This document shows positions 46,377-55,455 of a stretch of DNA of 64,000 nt, one piece after another (position 1 is the stretch's first letter; each line of letters begins with the position of its first letter). The notes beneath the pieces were generated by a model, which worked only from the letters and a program-made list of their open reading frames with translations, was not told the DNA's origin and did no database searches. Source of the stretch: Nibricoccus aquaticus (lineage in GTDB: Bacteria; Verrucomicrobiota; Verrucomicrobiia; Opitutales; Opitutaceae); assembly GCF_002310495.1 (NCBI RefSeq), contig NZ_CP023344.1, positions 3,055,501-3,119,500 on the forward strand, written 5' to 3'. Both the position numbers and the translations under genes were made by a program.

Positions 46377-47498
46377 ATGAAAATCCTCAAAATTTTCGGC
46401 ATCGTTGTCGCCGTACACGCCGCCGCATTCATGTTCGTCTTCGCCATTCCTGGCTGCCGTTCTACCACCCGCCGCGCACCGTCTCCCTCGGAAACGGCCA
46501 GCTCAAACGACGAGGGTAAAGTCTATTACCCGGGCATGACCGGCTACTCGACCACCACACCGCCGAGCGCAGACACTTCGTCTCCAGTGAGTAACGCCGA
46601 TCTCAATCCGGCCCTCTCGTCCGCTCCACTCGATTTCGGCACTTCGCCCGTGTCGGCTCCCGAAGCCAGCGCCGTGCGTTTCAACCCCACGCGCCCCAAC
46701 ACCGCCACGGCCTCCGCGCTGCAAACTGCACCCGTCACCGACGTGCAGCAGGTAACCACTTACACCATCGCACCTCGCGACAGCTTGTGGACCGTCGCTC
46801 GTAAACACGGCATCACCACCGCCGAACTCGCGGCGGCGAATAACCTCAAGACCGACGCCATTCTGCCTGTCGGAAAGAAGCTCGTCATCCCCACCAAAGC
46901 TCCAGCACCCACCTCAGCCGACGGCTCCGGCATCGGCGGCGATACGATGACCTATACCGTAAAATCCGGTGATAGCCTCGGCGCGATCGCCCGCCGTTCC
47001 GGCACCACGGTCGGCGCCATCAAGACGCTCAACAAACTCAAAGCCGACACCCTCACCGTCGGCCAGAAACTCACGCTCCCCGCCAGCTCCGACACCGCCG
47101 CCGCTCTCGCCGCCACGCCCGCAGCCAGCCCCGTCGGCAAGCCCAGCGCCAACGACATCGAGCACGTCGTTCAACCCAACGAAAGCCTCGGCGCCATCGC
47201 CCGTCGCTACGGCGTTACCCAGCGCGCCATCGGCGCCGCCAATCACATCGCCGACCCGGGTAAGATCCGCGTCGGCCAGAAATTGATCATCCCCGGCGCC
47301 TCGCGCAGCGCGGTGACTCCATCGCCCGCGCAGCCCGCTCCGCAGCCCGCCGTCGAAGCGCCCGCGTACCAGGCTCCCGCTCCCGCCACGCCGGCTTCCC
47401 CCGTGAGCTCGCCCGACTCCAGCCCGATCTCCGCTCCGGCCGACCAGCCCCCCGTGGTCCCCGTCGAAGGCGCTTCGCCGATCTCCTCGAGCCCTTGA
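46377..47498 (+). CDS. LysM peptidoglycan-binding lipoprotein or exported protein
   Basis: A 373-aa protein with an N-terminal hydrophobic signal ending in a lipobox-like AIPGC. A disordered Ser/Thr/Pro region (about 25-120) is followed by three LysM domains: YTIAPRDSLWTVARKHG (about 124-168), YTVKSGDSLGAIARRSG (about 190-235) and HVVQPNESLGAIARRYG (about 260-305), then a Pro/Ala-rich tail. It binds peptidoglycan, without a catalytic domain. Its position between murD and ftsW suggests a role in wall assembly or division. Confidence 0.88.
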   Translation: MKILKIFGIVVAVHAAAFMFVFAIPGCRSTTRRAPSPSETASSNDEGKVYYPGMTGYSTTTPPSADTSSPVSNADLNPALSSAPLDFGTSPVSAPEASAVRFNPTRPNTATASALQTAPVTDVQQVTTYTIAPRDSLWTVARKHGITTAELAAANNLKTDAILPVGKKLVIPTKAPAPTSADGSGIGGDTMTYTVKSGDSLGAIARRSGTTVGAIKTLNKLKADTLTVGQKLTLPASSDTAAALAATPAASPVGKPSANDIEHVVQPNESLGAIARRYGVTQRAIGAANHIADPGKIRVGQKLIIPGASRSAVTPSPAQPAPQPAVEAPAYQAPAPATPASPVSSPDSSPISAPADQPPVVPVEGASPISSSP

Positions 47499-47530
47499 GC
47501 TGACCTCGCTTCGCGCCACGTATCGAGAAC

Positions 47531-48715
47531 ATGAGCACCGCCACCGCCACGACCGCTTCGCCTCTGCCCGGCACCGCGCGCGGACACTTCACGCTCAGCC
47601 CTGCGGCGGTGATCGTGACCTGCGCGGTGGCGCTCACGTTTCTCGGACTCACGATCCTCTTCAGCGCCAGCGCCTCCTTCAAACAGGGCCCGTTCTATTA
47701 CCTCAACAAGCAGCTCCTTGGCGTCGCGATGGCCGGCGCCCTCGCCTGGATCGTCACCCGCCTCGATCTGGAGCACATGCGCCGCTACGTCTGGATCGTC
47801 GGCATCGCGGCGGTGGTCGCCCTCGTGGCGGTCATCATTCCCGGCCTCGGAATTTCCGTTAAAGGCAGCAGCCGCTGGCTTGGCTTCGGCCCCGTGCGCC
47901 TGCAGGTCTCCGAACTGGCGAAACTCGCGATGGTCTTCTGCCTCGCGCACTACCTCGCCGTTAACCAGACGAAGATCGGCGATCTGAAACGCGGCTACTT
48001 TATCCCGCTCGCCATGATCGGCGGCTTCGCGGGCCTCATCATCCTCGAACCCGATTTCGGGACCGCTGCGCTCACGCTGTGCATCGGCCTCGTGCTCCTG
48101 TTCCTCGCCGGGGCGCGCTGGCGCTACATTTTACCCACGGTCGGCCTCGCCGTCGCGGCCTTCAGCGTACTCGTCATTCACAACCCAAACCGCCTGCGCC
48201 GCTTCGTCGCCTTCCTCGACGTTGAGGGCAACAAGCAGTCTGGCACGTATCAACTTTATCAATCGCTCGCCGCCTTCGCGGTCGGCGGTGTGGACGGCGC
48301 CGGTCTCGGGCAAGGCCGGCAGCAACTCAACTTCCTGCCCGAGGCCCACACCGATTTCATCTTCGCCGTTGTCGGCGAAGAACTCGGCATGATCTTCACT
48401 CTCGGTGTCGTCGGCCTCTTCATGGCGATCTTCGTCGCCGGGCTGGTTCATCTGCGCCGCGCGCCCAACATGTTTCAGTTCCTGCTCGTGACCGGCTGCA
48501 TCCTGCTGATGACACTCCAGGCGATCATCAACCTCGGCGTCGTCACCGGCATCTTCCCCACCAAAGGCATGTCGCTCCCCTTCATCAGCGCCGGCCTCTC
48601 CAATCTCCTGCTGATGGGCCTGCTCATCGGCGTCATCGTCAACACGCAGCGCTCGTGGCCGCGCTCCACGCTCTCACGCAAGCGCCGCGCCATGCAGGAG
48701 GTGACGGGGACGTGA
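47531..48715 (+). CDS. ftsW: Peptidoglycan glycosyltransferase FtsW
   Basis: SEDS-family polymerase of lipid II at the septum (394 aa, about 10 helices). Marks: GLTILFSASASF, KGSSRWLGFGPVRLQ with SELAK, QLNFLPEAHTDFIFAVVGEELG (key residues P, H, T, D, F, E, G), and SLPFISAGLSNLL. Its stop overlaps the murG GTG start by GTGA. Confidence 0.96.
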   Translation: MSTATATTASPLPGTARGHFTLSPAAVIVTCAVALTFLGLTILFSASASFKQGPFYYLNKQLLGVAMAGALAWIVTRLDLEHMRRYVWIVGIAAVVALVAVIIPGLGISVKGSSRWLGFGPVRLQVSELAKLAMVFCLAHYLAVNQTKIGDLKRGYFIPLAMIGGFAGLIILEPDFGTAALTLCIGLVLLFLAGARWRYILPTVGLAVAAFSVLVIHNPNRLRRFVAFLDVEGNKQSGTYQLYQSLAAFAVGGVDGAGLGQGRQQLNFLPEAHTDFIFAVVGEELGMIFTLGVVGLFMAIFVAGLVHLRRAPNMFQFLLVTGCILLMTLQAIINLGVVTGIFPTKGMSLPFISAGLSNLLLMGLLIGVIVNTQRSWPRSTLSRKRRAMQEVTGT

Positions 48716-49875
48716 GCGGCAAACGCTTCCTCATCGCCTGCGGCGGCACAGGTGGACACCTCTCGCCGGGCATCGCCCTCGCCGAGGGCCTCGTCGCCTG
48801 CGGACACCGCGTCACGCTGCTCATCAGTCACAAGAAAGTGGATGCGCGGCTCGTCGAAAAATACCCGCACTTCACCTTCCTGCGCATCCCCGGCGCGCCG
48901 TTCTCCTGGAAGCCCGTCGGACTCGCCCGCTTCCTCTGGCAGCAACTCAAAGGCCTGGCCTTCGGTCTCATCCTCGTCCGCCGCGAACGTCCGCACGCGG
49001 TCGTCGGCTTCGGCGGTTTCACCACCGCGAGCATCATCCTTGCAGGCTTTCTTCATCGCGTACCGGTCGCCTTGCACGAGGCCAACCACGTCCCCGGCCG
49101 GGCCATCCGCCGCCTGAGCAAACTCGCCCGCCGCGTGTATCTGCCGCCTGGAGTCGCCCTCCCCGGACTCAAAGAAGGCAAACTCCTCTCCCTCGGCCTG
49201 CCCGTGCGCCGCGAGATCGTGCGCGAAGCTGCGGCATCCGCGCGCACCGCGCTCGACCTCGATCCGAAGCAACCCGTCCTCGTCATTCTCGGCGGCAGTC
49301 AGGGCGCGACCGCGCTCAACGACTGGGCCCGCGCCAACGCCGCCGCCTTCGCCGCCGATGGCGTGCAGACTTACTGCGTCACCGGCCTCGGCAAAAACCA
49401 GGGCGAAGTCACCGAGTATCTGCGCCGCGACGGCGGCACCGCCAAAGTCATTTTCTCTCCCTTCTGCGATCGCATGGGCACATTGATGTCCGCCGCCGAT
49501 CTTGTCGTCTCGCGCGCCGGCGCGGGTACGCTCGCCGAACTCGCCCGCTGCGGCACGCCATCCGTGTTGATCCCGTTCCCGCATGCGGCCGATAATCATC
49601 AAGAAGCCAACGCGCGTTACTTTATGGAGCAGGGCGGCGGGATCACCCTCGCGCAGTCGTGCATGGACGAACTCGCCCCCGCCGTGCGCGAACTCATCGC
49701 CAACGAAACCGAGCTCCGCAAATTCCGCGACGCGCTCCAACGCCTCGACCAAGCCAACGCCCTCGGCGTCATGATCGCCGACATCGAGCAACTCACCGGC
49801 GGCACTTCCGCCGCGCCAAAAACAGCTTCGTCCTCCGCACCGCTCCACGCCTCCGCCGGAGGTAGCACCTCATGA
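48712..49875 (+). CDS. murG: Undecaprenyldiphospho-muramoylpentapeptide GlcNAc transferase
   Basis: Converts lipid I to lipid II at the cytoplasmic membrane face (387 aa). The GTG at 48712, overlapping the ftsW stop and preceded by an AGGAGGTGA (48696-48704), is chosen over ATG 48655. Typical motifs: GGTGGHLSPGIALAEGL, HEANHVPGRA, GGSQGATALNDW and RAGAGTLAELARCGTPSVLIP (key residues R, GAGT, E, P). It overlaps murC-murB by four bases. Confidence 0.97.
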   Translation: MSGKRFLIACGGTGGHLSPGIALAEGLVACGHRVTLLISHKKVDARLVEKYPHFTFLRIPGAPFSWKPVGLARFLWQQLKGLAFGLILVRRERPHAVVGFGGFTTASIILAGFLHRVPVALHEANHVPGRAIRRLSKLARRVYLPPGVALPGLKEGKLLSLGLPVRREIVREAAASARTALDLDPKQPVLVILGGSQGATALNDWARANAAAFAADGVQTYCVTGLGKNQGEVTEYLRRDGGTAKVIFSPFCDRMGTLMSAADLVVSRAGAGTLAELARCGTPSVLIPFPHAADNHQEANARYFMEQGGGITLAQSCMDELAPAVRELIANETELRKFRDALQRLDQANALGVMIADIEQLTGGTSAAPKTASSSAPLHASAGGSTS

Positions 49876-52214
49876 GAACCCCGCCGCTTCCCACGCTGTT
49901 CTCCCGCGAGGTGAAATCCATCCACTGCGTTGGCGTCGCCGGCATGGGCGTGGGCCCGCTCGCGATCTACCTCGCGCAGCTCGGCTTCACCATCAGTGGC
50001 GAAGACGATGCGATGATCGAGACGATGCGTGTTCATCTCGAACGCGCGGGCGTTGTGCTCACCGTCGCTGGCGGCGTGCCCGCGAACTGCGATCTCGTCG
50101 TCTGCTCATCGGCGATTTCACCCGCGCATCCAGCATCCGTTGCCGCTGTCTCCCGCAAACTCCCCATTGTCCGTCGCGGCGAACTCCTCGCCGAAGTCGT
50201 TCGTGATAAAAAACTCGTCGCCATCTGTGGCTCTCACGGAAAAACCACGACGACCGCGATGCTCATCACCGCGCTGCGCCGTGCGAATTTTCCCGCCGGT
50301 TACGTGCTCGGCGGACTCTTCAACGACGACGCCGTTTCGCCCGCCCGCGCCGGCTCCAACGACTGGATCGTCGCCGAGATCGACGAGAGCGACGGCACCA
50401 TCGATCGCTTCTCACCCACGCTCACCGTCACGGTGAATCTCGACTGGGATCATCCCGATTACTACCGCCAGCAGGCCGACCTCGAGGCGACCTTTGCCGA
50501 GCTGTTCGAGCGCACGCAACAAGCCGTGCTCGTGAGCGATGCCTGCGCGCTCTCGGCGCGCGTCGCGTCACAACAACGCGGCACAGCGCCCGTCCACACC
50601 TTTGGTCGCACCGGCGATTATCGCGGACAGAGCGAAAGCGAGACCGACGAAAAACAGACGCTCGCGCTCAACCATCTTTTCCCGAAATCGCACGCTGCCG
50701 TGCGTGCGCTCGGAGAATTTAACGCCGCCAACGCCACCGCCGCGCTGGCCGCCGCGCATCTCATGGGGGCGCCACTTTCGCCCGCCATGCTTGCTGACTA
50801 CCCGGGAGTGCGGCGCCGCCAGTCGGTGCTGCACTCCGCGGACGGCCTCACGGTCATCGAGGATTACGCACATCACCCGTCCGAAATTCGCGCGCTCCTC
50901 ACGAGCCTGCGCCGCCGCCTCACGAAAACCGGCCGCCTTATCGCGGTGTTTCAACCGCATCGCTACAGCCGCACCGCGCAGTTCAAATCCGAGTTCGCCG
51001 CCGCGCTCGCACTCGCAGATCGCGTCCACCTGCTCGATGTCTATGCGGCGGGCGAGGCGCTCATCTCCGGTGGCACGACCGCCGATCTCTACGCCGACCT
51101 GCGCAAAAACGCCCCCTCGCTTCCCGCCGTCTATTATCCCGGTGAAGCCGCTGCGTTGCTCAATCGCCTCGCGCGCGAAGTCACTGCGGGCGATCTCATC
51201 GCGTTCGTCGGCGCGGGCGACATCGACCAACGCGCCCGCGAGTGGGTCGCCCTCATGATCGAAAAACAAAAAGCCGCCGCTGGTTGGGACGAGTTGGTCG
51301 CCACGCTCCGCTCGAAAGTTTCCCCCGCGACTAAAGTGAAACGCGAAGAGTCGCTCGCCGAGAAAACCACCATGCGCGTCGGTGGCGCCGCCCGTATTTA
51401 TATCGAGCCCGCCTCCGCCGACGATCTCCGCCAAATCCTCCTCGAAGCGCGTTCCCGCTCGGTGGCGATCCACATCCTCGGCCGCGGCTCCAATCTCCTG
51501 ATACCCGACAGCGGAGTCGAGGGCGTGGTCATTTCCTTCAATCACGCGAACTGGCAGCTCTTCGAGCCGCGGCCCGATGGGCGCGTCTGGGTCGCCGCCG
51601 GACTGCGTTTGAAAAATCTCTGCGGTCTCGCGACCAAAGCCGGTCTCGTCGGCTTCGAATTTCTCGAAGGCATTCCCGGCAATGTCGGCGGAGCGCTTCG
51701 CATGAATGCCGGCGCGATGGGCGGCTGGATGTTCGATGTCGTCGAGGAAGTCCGCCTCATGACTTACACGGGCGAAGAACGCGTCATGAAGAAGTCCGAG
51801 ATGCACGTGGACTACCGCCACTGCGCTGAACTCCACGACGCGATTGCCCTCGGTGCGCTTCTAAAACCCGCCGCGCAATCCGCCGCCGACGACATCGCCC
51901 GGCAGATCGATACCTACCGCGACAAACGTCAGAAATCCCAACCGCGCGAACCGAGCGCGGGCTGCATTTTCAAGAATCCCCCCGGCACTTCCGCCGGAAA
52001 ACTCATCGATGAATCCGGCCTCAAGGGCGAGCGGGTGGGGGACGCCGAGGTCTCGCCCGTCCACGCCAACTTCATCGTGAACCGCGGCCACGCGACCAGC
52101 GCCGACGTGATCGAACTCGTCCGCCGCGTCCGCGCACGCGTTGAACAAGCCAAAGGCGTGAAGCTCGAACCCGAAGTGCTGCTCTACGGTCAGGAGTGGA
52201 AGGACGTTTTATGA
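49872..52214 (+). CDS. murC-murB: MurC-MurB fusion: UDP-MurNAc:L-Ala ligase and UDP-GlcNAc-enolpyruvate reductase
   Basis: A 780-aa fusion carrying two consecutive, but not adjacent, steps of nucleotide-precursor synthesis. Residues about 10-465: MurC, with GVAGMGVGPLA, ATP-motif GSHGKTTTT and EDYAHHPSEI. Residues about 485-780: type II FAD-dependent MurB, with EKTTMRVGGAARIYI, GRGSNLLI and GIPGNVGGAL. The MurB catalytic-loop residue, usually Ser, is Cys698 in SAGCIFKNP; Cys is tolerated in some MurB. Overlaps murG at the start and ddl at the end. Confidence 0.96.
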   Translation: MRTPPLPTLFSREVKSIHCVGVAGMGVGPLAIYLAQLGFTISGEDDAMIETMRVHLERAGVVLTVAGGVPANCDLVVCSSAISPAHPASVAAVSRKLPIVRRGELLAEVVRDKKLVAICGSHGKTTTTAMLITALRRANFPAGYVLGGLFNDDAVSPARAGSNDWIVAEIDESDGTIDRFSPTLTVTVNLDWDHPDYYRQQADLEATFAELFERTQQAVLVSDACALSARVASQQRGTAPVHTFGRTGDYRGQSESETDEKQTLALNHLFPKSHAAVRALGEFNAANATAALAAAHLMGAPLSPAMLADYPGVRRRQSVLHSADGLTVIEDYAHHPSEIRALLTSLRRRLTKTGRLIAVFQPHRYSRTAQFKSEFAAALALADRVHLLDVYAAGEALISGGTTADLYADLRKNAPSLPAVYYPGEAAALLNRLAREVTAGDLIAFVGAGDIDQRAREWVALMIEKQKAAAGWDELVATLRSKVSPATKVKREESLAEKTTMRVGGAARIYIEPASADDLRQILLEARSRSVAIHILGRGSNLLIPDSGVEGVVISFNHANWQLFEPRPDGRVWVAAGLRLKNLCGLATKAGLVGFEFLEGIPGNVGGALRMNAGAMGGWMFDVVEEVRLMTYTGEERVMKKSEMHVDYRHCAELHDAIALGALLKPAAQSAADDIARQIDTYRDKRQKSQPREPSAGCIFKNPPGTSAGKLIDESGLKGERVGDAEVSPVHANFIVNRGHATSADVIELVRRVRARVEQAKGVKLEPEVLLYGQEWKDVL

Positions 52215-53152
52215 AAACGAGTGAACCTATCATCGCCGTCTTCGCCGGAGGCACCTCCCCCGAGCGCGAAGTCTCGCTCGGCTCAGGCGCGGCGTGCGCC
52301 ACCGCCCTGGCTCGGAGTTTTCCGACCCAGCTTTTCCAGATCGACGACGAGTCATTGCCCACCGGCCTAGATCCGGTCCGCCATGTGGTTTTCTCCACGC
52401 TCCACGGTACCTTTGGTGAAGACGGCGCGATGCAGCGACTCCTCGATGCCGCCGGCGTGACTTACGCCGGTTGCGACGCGCTCAGCAGCGCGCTGACGAT
52501 GGATAAAACCCTCACGAAACAAGCCGCCGCCGCCCGTGGTGTGAAAGGTGCCAGGGCGATCGTGTTCGCCGCGTCTCAGAAACCCTCGCCCGATCAAGTC
52601 ACCGCCGAGCTCGGGACCGAAGTCGTCCTCAAGCCAAACGATCAGGGCAGCAGCGTTGGTCTCCGGATGATCCTTACGCGCGCCGAGCTGATCGACGGTC
52701 TTGCCTCCGCCACCTCCGGAAACTGGCTCATCGAGCAGCGCATCGTCGGCCGCGAGCTTTCCGTCGGCGTGATCGGCGGACGCGCGATGGGCATCGTCGA
52801 GATCCGGCCGAAGTCCGGGATCTACGACTACACGAGTAAGTACACCAAAGGTCTCACGGAGTATTTCGCGCCCGCGCCGCTCGACGAAAATACCACCCGT
52901 GAGGTGCAGCTCGCGGCCGAGGCGGCGTTCGCCGCGTGCGGCTGCCGCGACTACGCGCGCGTTGACTTCATACTTTCTGAGCGCGACGGCCTGTTTTTAC
53001 TGGAAATAAACACGCTGCCCGGCATGAAAGAAACCAGCCTGCTGCCGATGAGCGCACGTTGCGCCGGTTTGGATTTTTCGGCCTTGGTAAGAGAACTCGT
53101 CACACCCGCATTGGGGCGTTTTCGCGCAGCCGGGCATTTGCTGAACGCATGA
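52211..53152 (+). CDS. ddl: D-alanine--D-alanine ligase
   Basis: ATP-grasp ligase producing D-Ala-D-Ala (313 aa from ATG 52211, which overlaps the murC-murB stop). Visible features: FAGGTSPEREVSLGSGAA, the flexible-loop LKPNDQGSSVGL, IEQRIVGRELSVGVIG and ARVDFILSERDGLFLLEINTLPGMKETSLLP (key residues D, E, N, P, G, T). Completes the precursor set, as MurF needs its product. Confidence 0.96.
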   Translation: MKTSEPIIAVFAGGTSPEREVSLGSGAACATALARSFPTQLFQIDDESLPTGLDPVRHVVFSTLHGTFGEDGAMQRLLDAAGVTYAGCDALSSALTMDKTLTKQAAAARGVKGARAIVFAASQKPSPDQVTAELGTEVVLKPNDQGSSVGLRMILTRAELIDGLASATSGNWLIEQRIVGRELSVGVIGGRAMGIVEIRPKSGIYDYTSKYTKGLTEYFAPAPLDENTTREVQLAAEAAFAACGCRDYARVDFILSERDGLFLLEINTLPGMKETSLLPMSARCAGLDFSALVRELVTPALGRFRAAGHLLNA

Positions 53153-54234
53153 ACGCGCCCGCGCACATCTCTCCCCCCGCCCGCAGCTGGCGCGACATCC
53201 ACCAGGATATCGCGTCACGCTCGATGTCGGGCGAGGGACGCAAGCGCCTGGCCTTCGCCACGCTCAAGACCATCGGCATCATCGCCATCGTCTGTACGTC
53301 ACTTTGGGGCGGATACGAACTCTTCCTGCTCTGGCAGCACGACCCGGTGACGCTCAAAGCTCCGGTGAAAAACTCGCCCGTGCGCGAAATCGTCCTGCAA
53401 AGCGACGGTCCCCTCGATCACGCGTGGGTCTCCCGCACGCTAGATCTGCCTACGGGCATCGATCTGATGGAGCTCGATCTCTACGCGCTCCGCGAACGCC
53501 TGCTCGCTCATCCGCAGGTCCGCACCGCCGTGCTCGCGCGCAAGTTTCCCGACAAGCTCGCCGTCGTCCTCGAAGAACGCATGCCCGTCGCCCGCGTGCG
53601 CGTTCCCGCGACGGATGGTTCGCTCGGTGATTACCTGGTTTCCCGTGACGGTTTTGTTTTCCCCGGCATCAATTTCGCCGCCGACCGCACCGAGCTGCTG
53701 CCTTACTTGGACGGCTTGAAACTGAAGCGCTCAGGCAAAGGCTTCGCACCCGTCGAAGGCATGGAGACGGTGAGCGATCTCCTCAGTACCGCCCGCGCCA
53801 ACGCCTTCGATCTCTATGCGCGCTGGCGCATCGTCTCGCTCGCGCGTCTCTCCGTCGATGGTGTGCTCGTGGTGAAGTCCGCTGACATTCCCGAGATCAC
53901 CTTTGGCACGCGCGATGACTTTCTGAAACAGCTCGCGCAGCTCGATCTCATCATTGACCGCACGCGCACCGAGCCTGACGGCCGCAAACTCGCTTCGGTC
54001 AATCTCGCCGTCGGTCTTTCCGCCAACGGCATCCTCGTCCCGGTCGTGTACGCGCAGCCCGATCCTGTTCCCGGCGCTCAGCCTGCCTCCACAACTCCGG
54101 CCGCTGTCAGCAATGGTCGCCCGTCCCAATTTACTCCCGCGCTTCAGACTCCGCGCAACAACACGCGCCCGACGCGCTCCGCGCCCCAACGTCCTTCCGC
54201 ATTCTTCCAATCGCAGCCTACTTCTCCGCTCTAA
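53149..54234 (+). CDS. ftsQ: FtsQ-like division protein
   Basis: A 361-aa bitopic protein: cytoplasmic N-terminus about 45 aa, one helix (TIGIIAIVCTSLWGGYELFLL), a POTRA-like domain (about 85-150: REIVLQSDGPLDHAWV, MELDLYALRERLLAHPQV) and an FtsQ-type beta domain to about 295. A Pro/Ser/Thr-rich C-terminal tail follows (about 310-361). Position just before ftsA supports the call. ATG 53149 overlaps ddl. Confidence 0.85.
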   Translation: MNAPAHISPPARSWRDIHQDIASRSMSGEGRKRLAFATLKTIGIIAIVCTSLWGGYELFLLWQHDPVTLKAPVKNSPVREIVLQSDGPLDHAWVSRTLDLPTGIDLMELDLYALRERLLAHPQVRTAVLARKFPDKLAVVLEERMPVARVRVPATDGSLGDYLVSRDGFVFPGINFAADRTELLPYLDGLKLKRSGKGFAPVEGMETVSDLLSTARANAFDLYARWRIVSLARLSVDGVLVVKSADIPEITFGTRDDFLKQLAQLDLIIDRTRTEPDGRKLASVNLAVGLSANGILVPVVYAQPDPVPGAQPASTTPAAVSNGRPSQFTPALQTPRNNTRPTRSAPQRPSAFFQSQPTSPL

Positions 54235-54235
54235 C

Positions 54236-55444
54236 GTGACCGCAAAAACCCGCTACATCGGTGCCGTCGAAATCGGCACATCCAAAGTCACCGTCCTCGT
54301 CGGCGAGCTCTCCAACGGCCGCTCTCTTTCCATCATCGGCTACGGCGAATGCCAGTCGCGCGGCGTCATCAAAGGTGCCGTCGTCGATTTCCGCGCCGCC
54401 AGCGACGCGACCCACAGCGCCCTTCTCTCCGCCGAGCAAAGCGCCGGCGTGCGCATCGACGAAGTCTTCCTCGCGCAGACCGGCGGCCACCTCGAAGGCT
54501 TCTACAACGAAGCCTCCGTCAGTGTTTCCGCTGCCAACAACATGGTCAGCCCGATGGACATCGATACGGTGTGCCGTCTCGCGAAGTCCAAGAATCTCCC
54601 TGAAGGCCGCATGGTGGTTCACAACATCCGCCGCCCGTTTCACCTGGATGGTCGCCTCGTGCCCGATCCCGAGCACCTCGTCGGCCAGCGCCTCGATGTC
54701 GGTTACTGGACCGTTCACGGCCAGGAAAACAAGATCGCCGACAACATCCACGTGATCCGCGGCTTCAACGTTCCCGTCGCCGAGCTCATCCTCGCGAGCC
54801 TCGCCTCCGGCACCATGGTCACCTCCGCCGAAGACCGCCAAAACGGCGTGCTCGTCATCGACATCGGCGCGGGCACCACGGACTTCGTTCTCTACCGCGA
54901 CGGCTGCGCCTATCTCACCGGCGTGATTCCCGTCGGCGGCAGTCACATCACCAACGACCTCAGCCTCGGCCTGCGCCTCACCGAAGGTCAGGCGGAAAAA
55001 CTCAAACACCGCTTCGGTCGCGCCACGATCGCCACCAAAGACAAAGCCGAAAAAGTCTGGCTCAACGGCGACTTCGCCATCGGCGACCGCCAGTTCCCCA
55101 AGCAAGCCATCGAGCAAATCGGCTCGGTCCGCATCTGGGAGATTTTCGAAGTCGTTAAGAAAAAACTCGGCCCCGCATTCACCACCGACCGCGTCGCCGC
55201 AGGCGTCGTCGTCACCGGAGGCACCGCAAAACTTCCCGGCATCGCCGAAGCCGCCGCCAAAGTCTTCGACGCCACCGCGCGCGTCGGCGAACTCCCCGGC
55301 TACATCAACGAAAACCTCCGCGACCCCGGCTACGCCACCGGCCTCGGCCTCCTCTACTTCGGCCTCAACTCCAAAGCCGAGGCAGCCCAGCCCGTGCGCC
55401 GCCGCAGTGGCGGATTCTTCAGCAAACTCTTCGCCAGCGTCTGA
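54236..55444 (+). CDS. ftsA: Cell division protein FtsA
   Basis: Actin-like protein tethering FtsZ to the membrane (402 aa). The GTG at 54236, one base after the ftsQ stop, is the best start: the sequence begins TAKTRYIGAVEIGTSKV. ATPase motifs: DIGAGTTDFVLYRDG and VVTGGTAKLPGI. The C-terminal FSKLFASV, preceded by RRRSGG, looks like the short amphipathic membrane anchor. Confidence 0.95.
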   Translation: MTAKTRYIGAVEIGTSKVTVLVGELSNGRSLSIIGYGECQSRGVIKGAVVDFRAASDATHSALLSAEQSAGVRIDEVFLAQTGGHLEGFYNEASVSVSAANNMVSPMDIDTVCRLAKSKNLPEGRMVVHNIRRPFHLDGRLVPDPEHLVGQRLDVGYWTVHGQENKIADNIHVIRGFNVPVAELILASLASGTMVTSAEDRQNGVLVIDIGAGTTDFVLYRDGCAYLTGVIPVGGSHITNDLSLGLRLTEGQAEKLKHRFGRATIATKDKAEKVWLNGDFAIGDRQFPKQAIEQIGSVRIWEIFEVVKKKLGPAFTTDRVAAGVVVTGGTAKLPGIAEAAAKVFDATARVGELPGYINENLRDPGYATGLGLLYFGLNSKAEAAQPVRRRSGGFFSKLFASV

Positions 55445-55455
55445 GCCTCACCCCG

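Noticed and set aside
44042-46468. 808-aa open frame on the minus strand over mraY and murD
   Set aside because: Antisense to clearly coding genes; biased Glu/Ala/Arg/His composition and no family motif.
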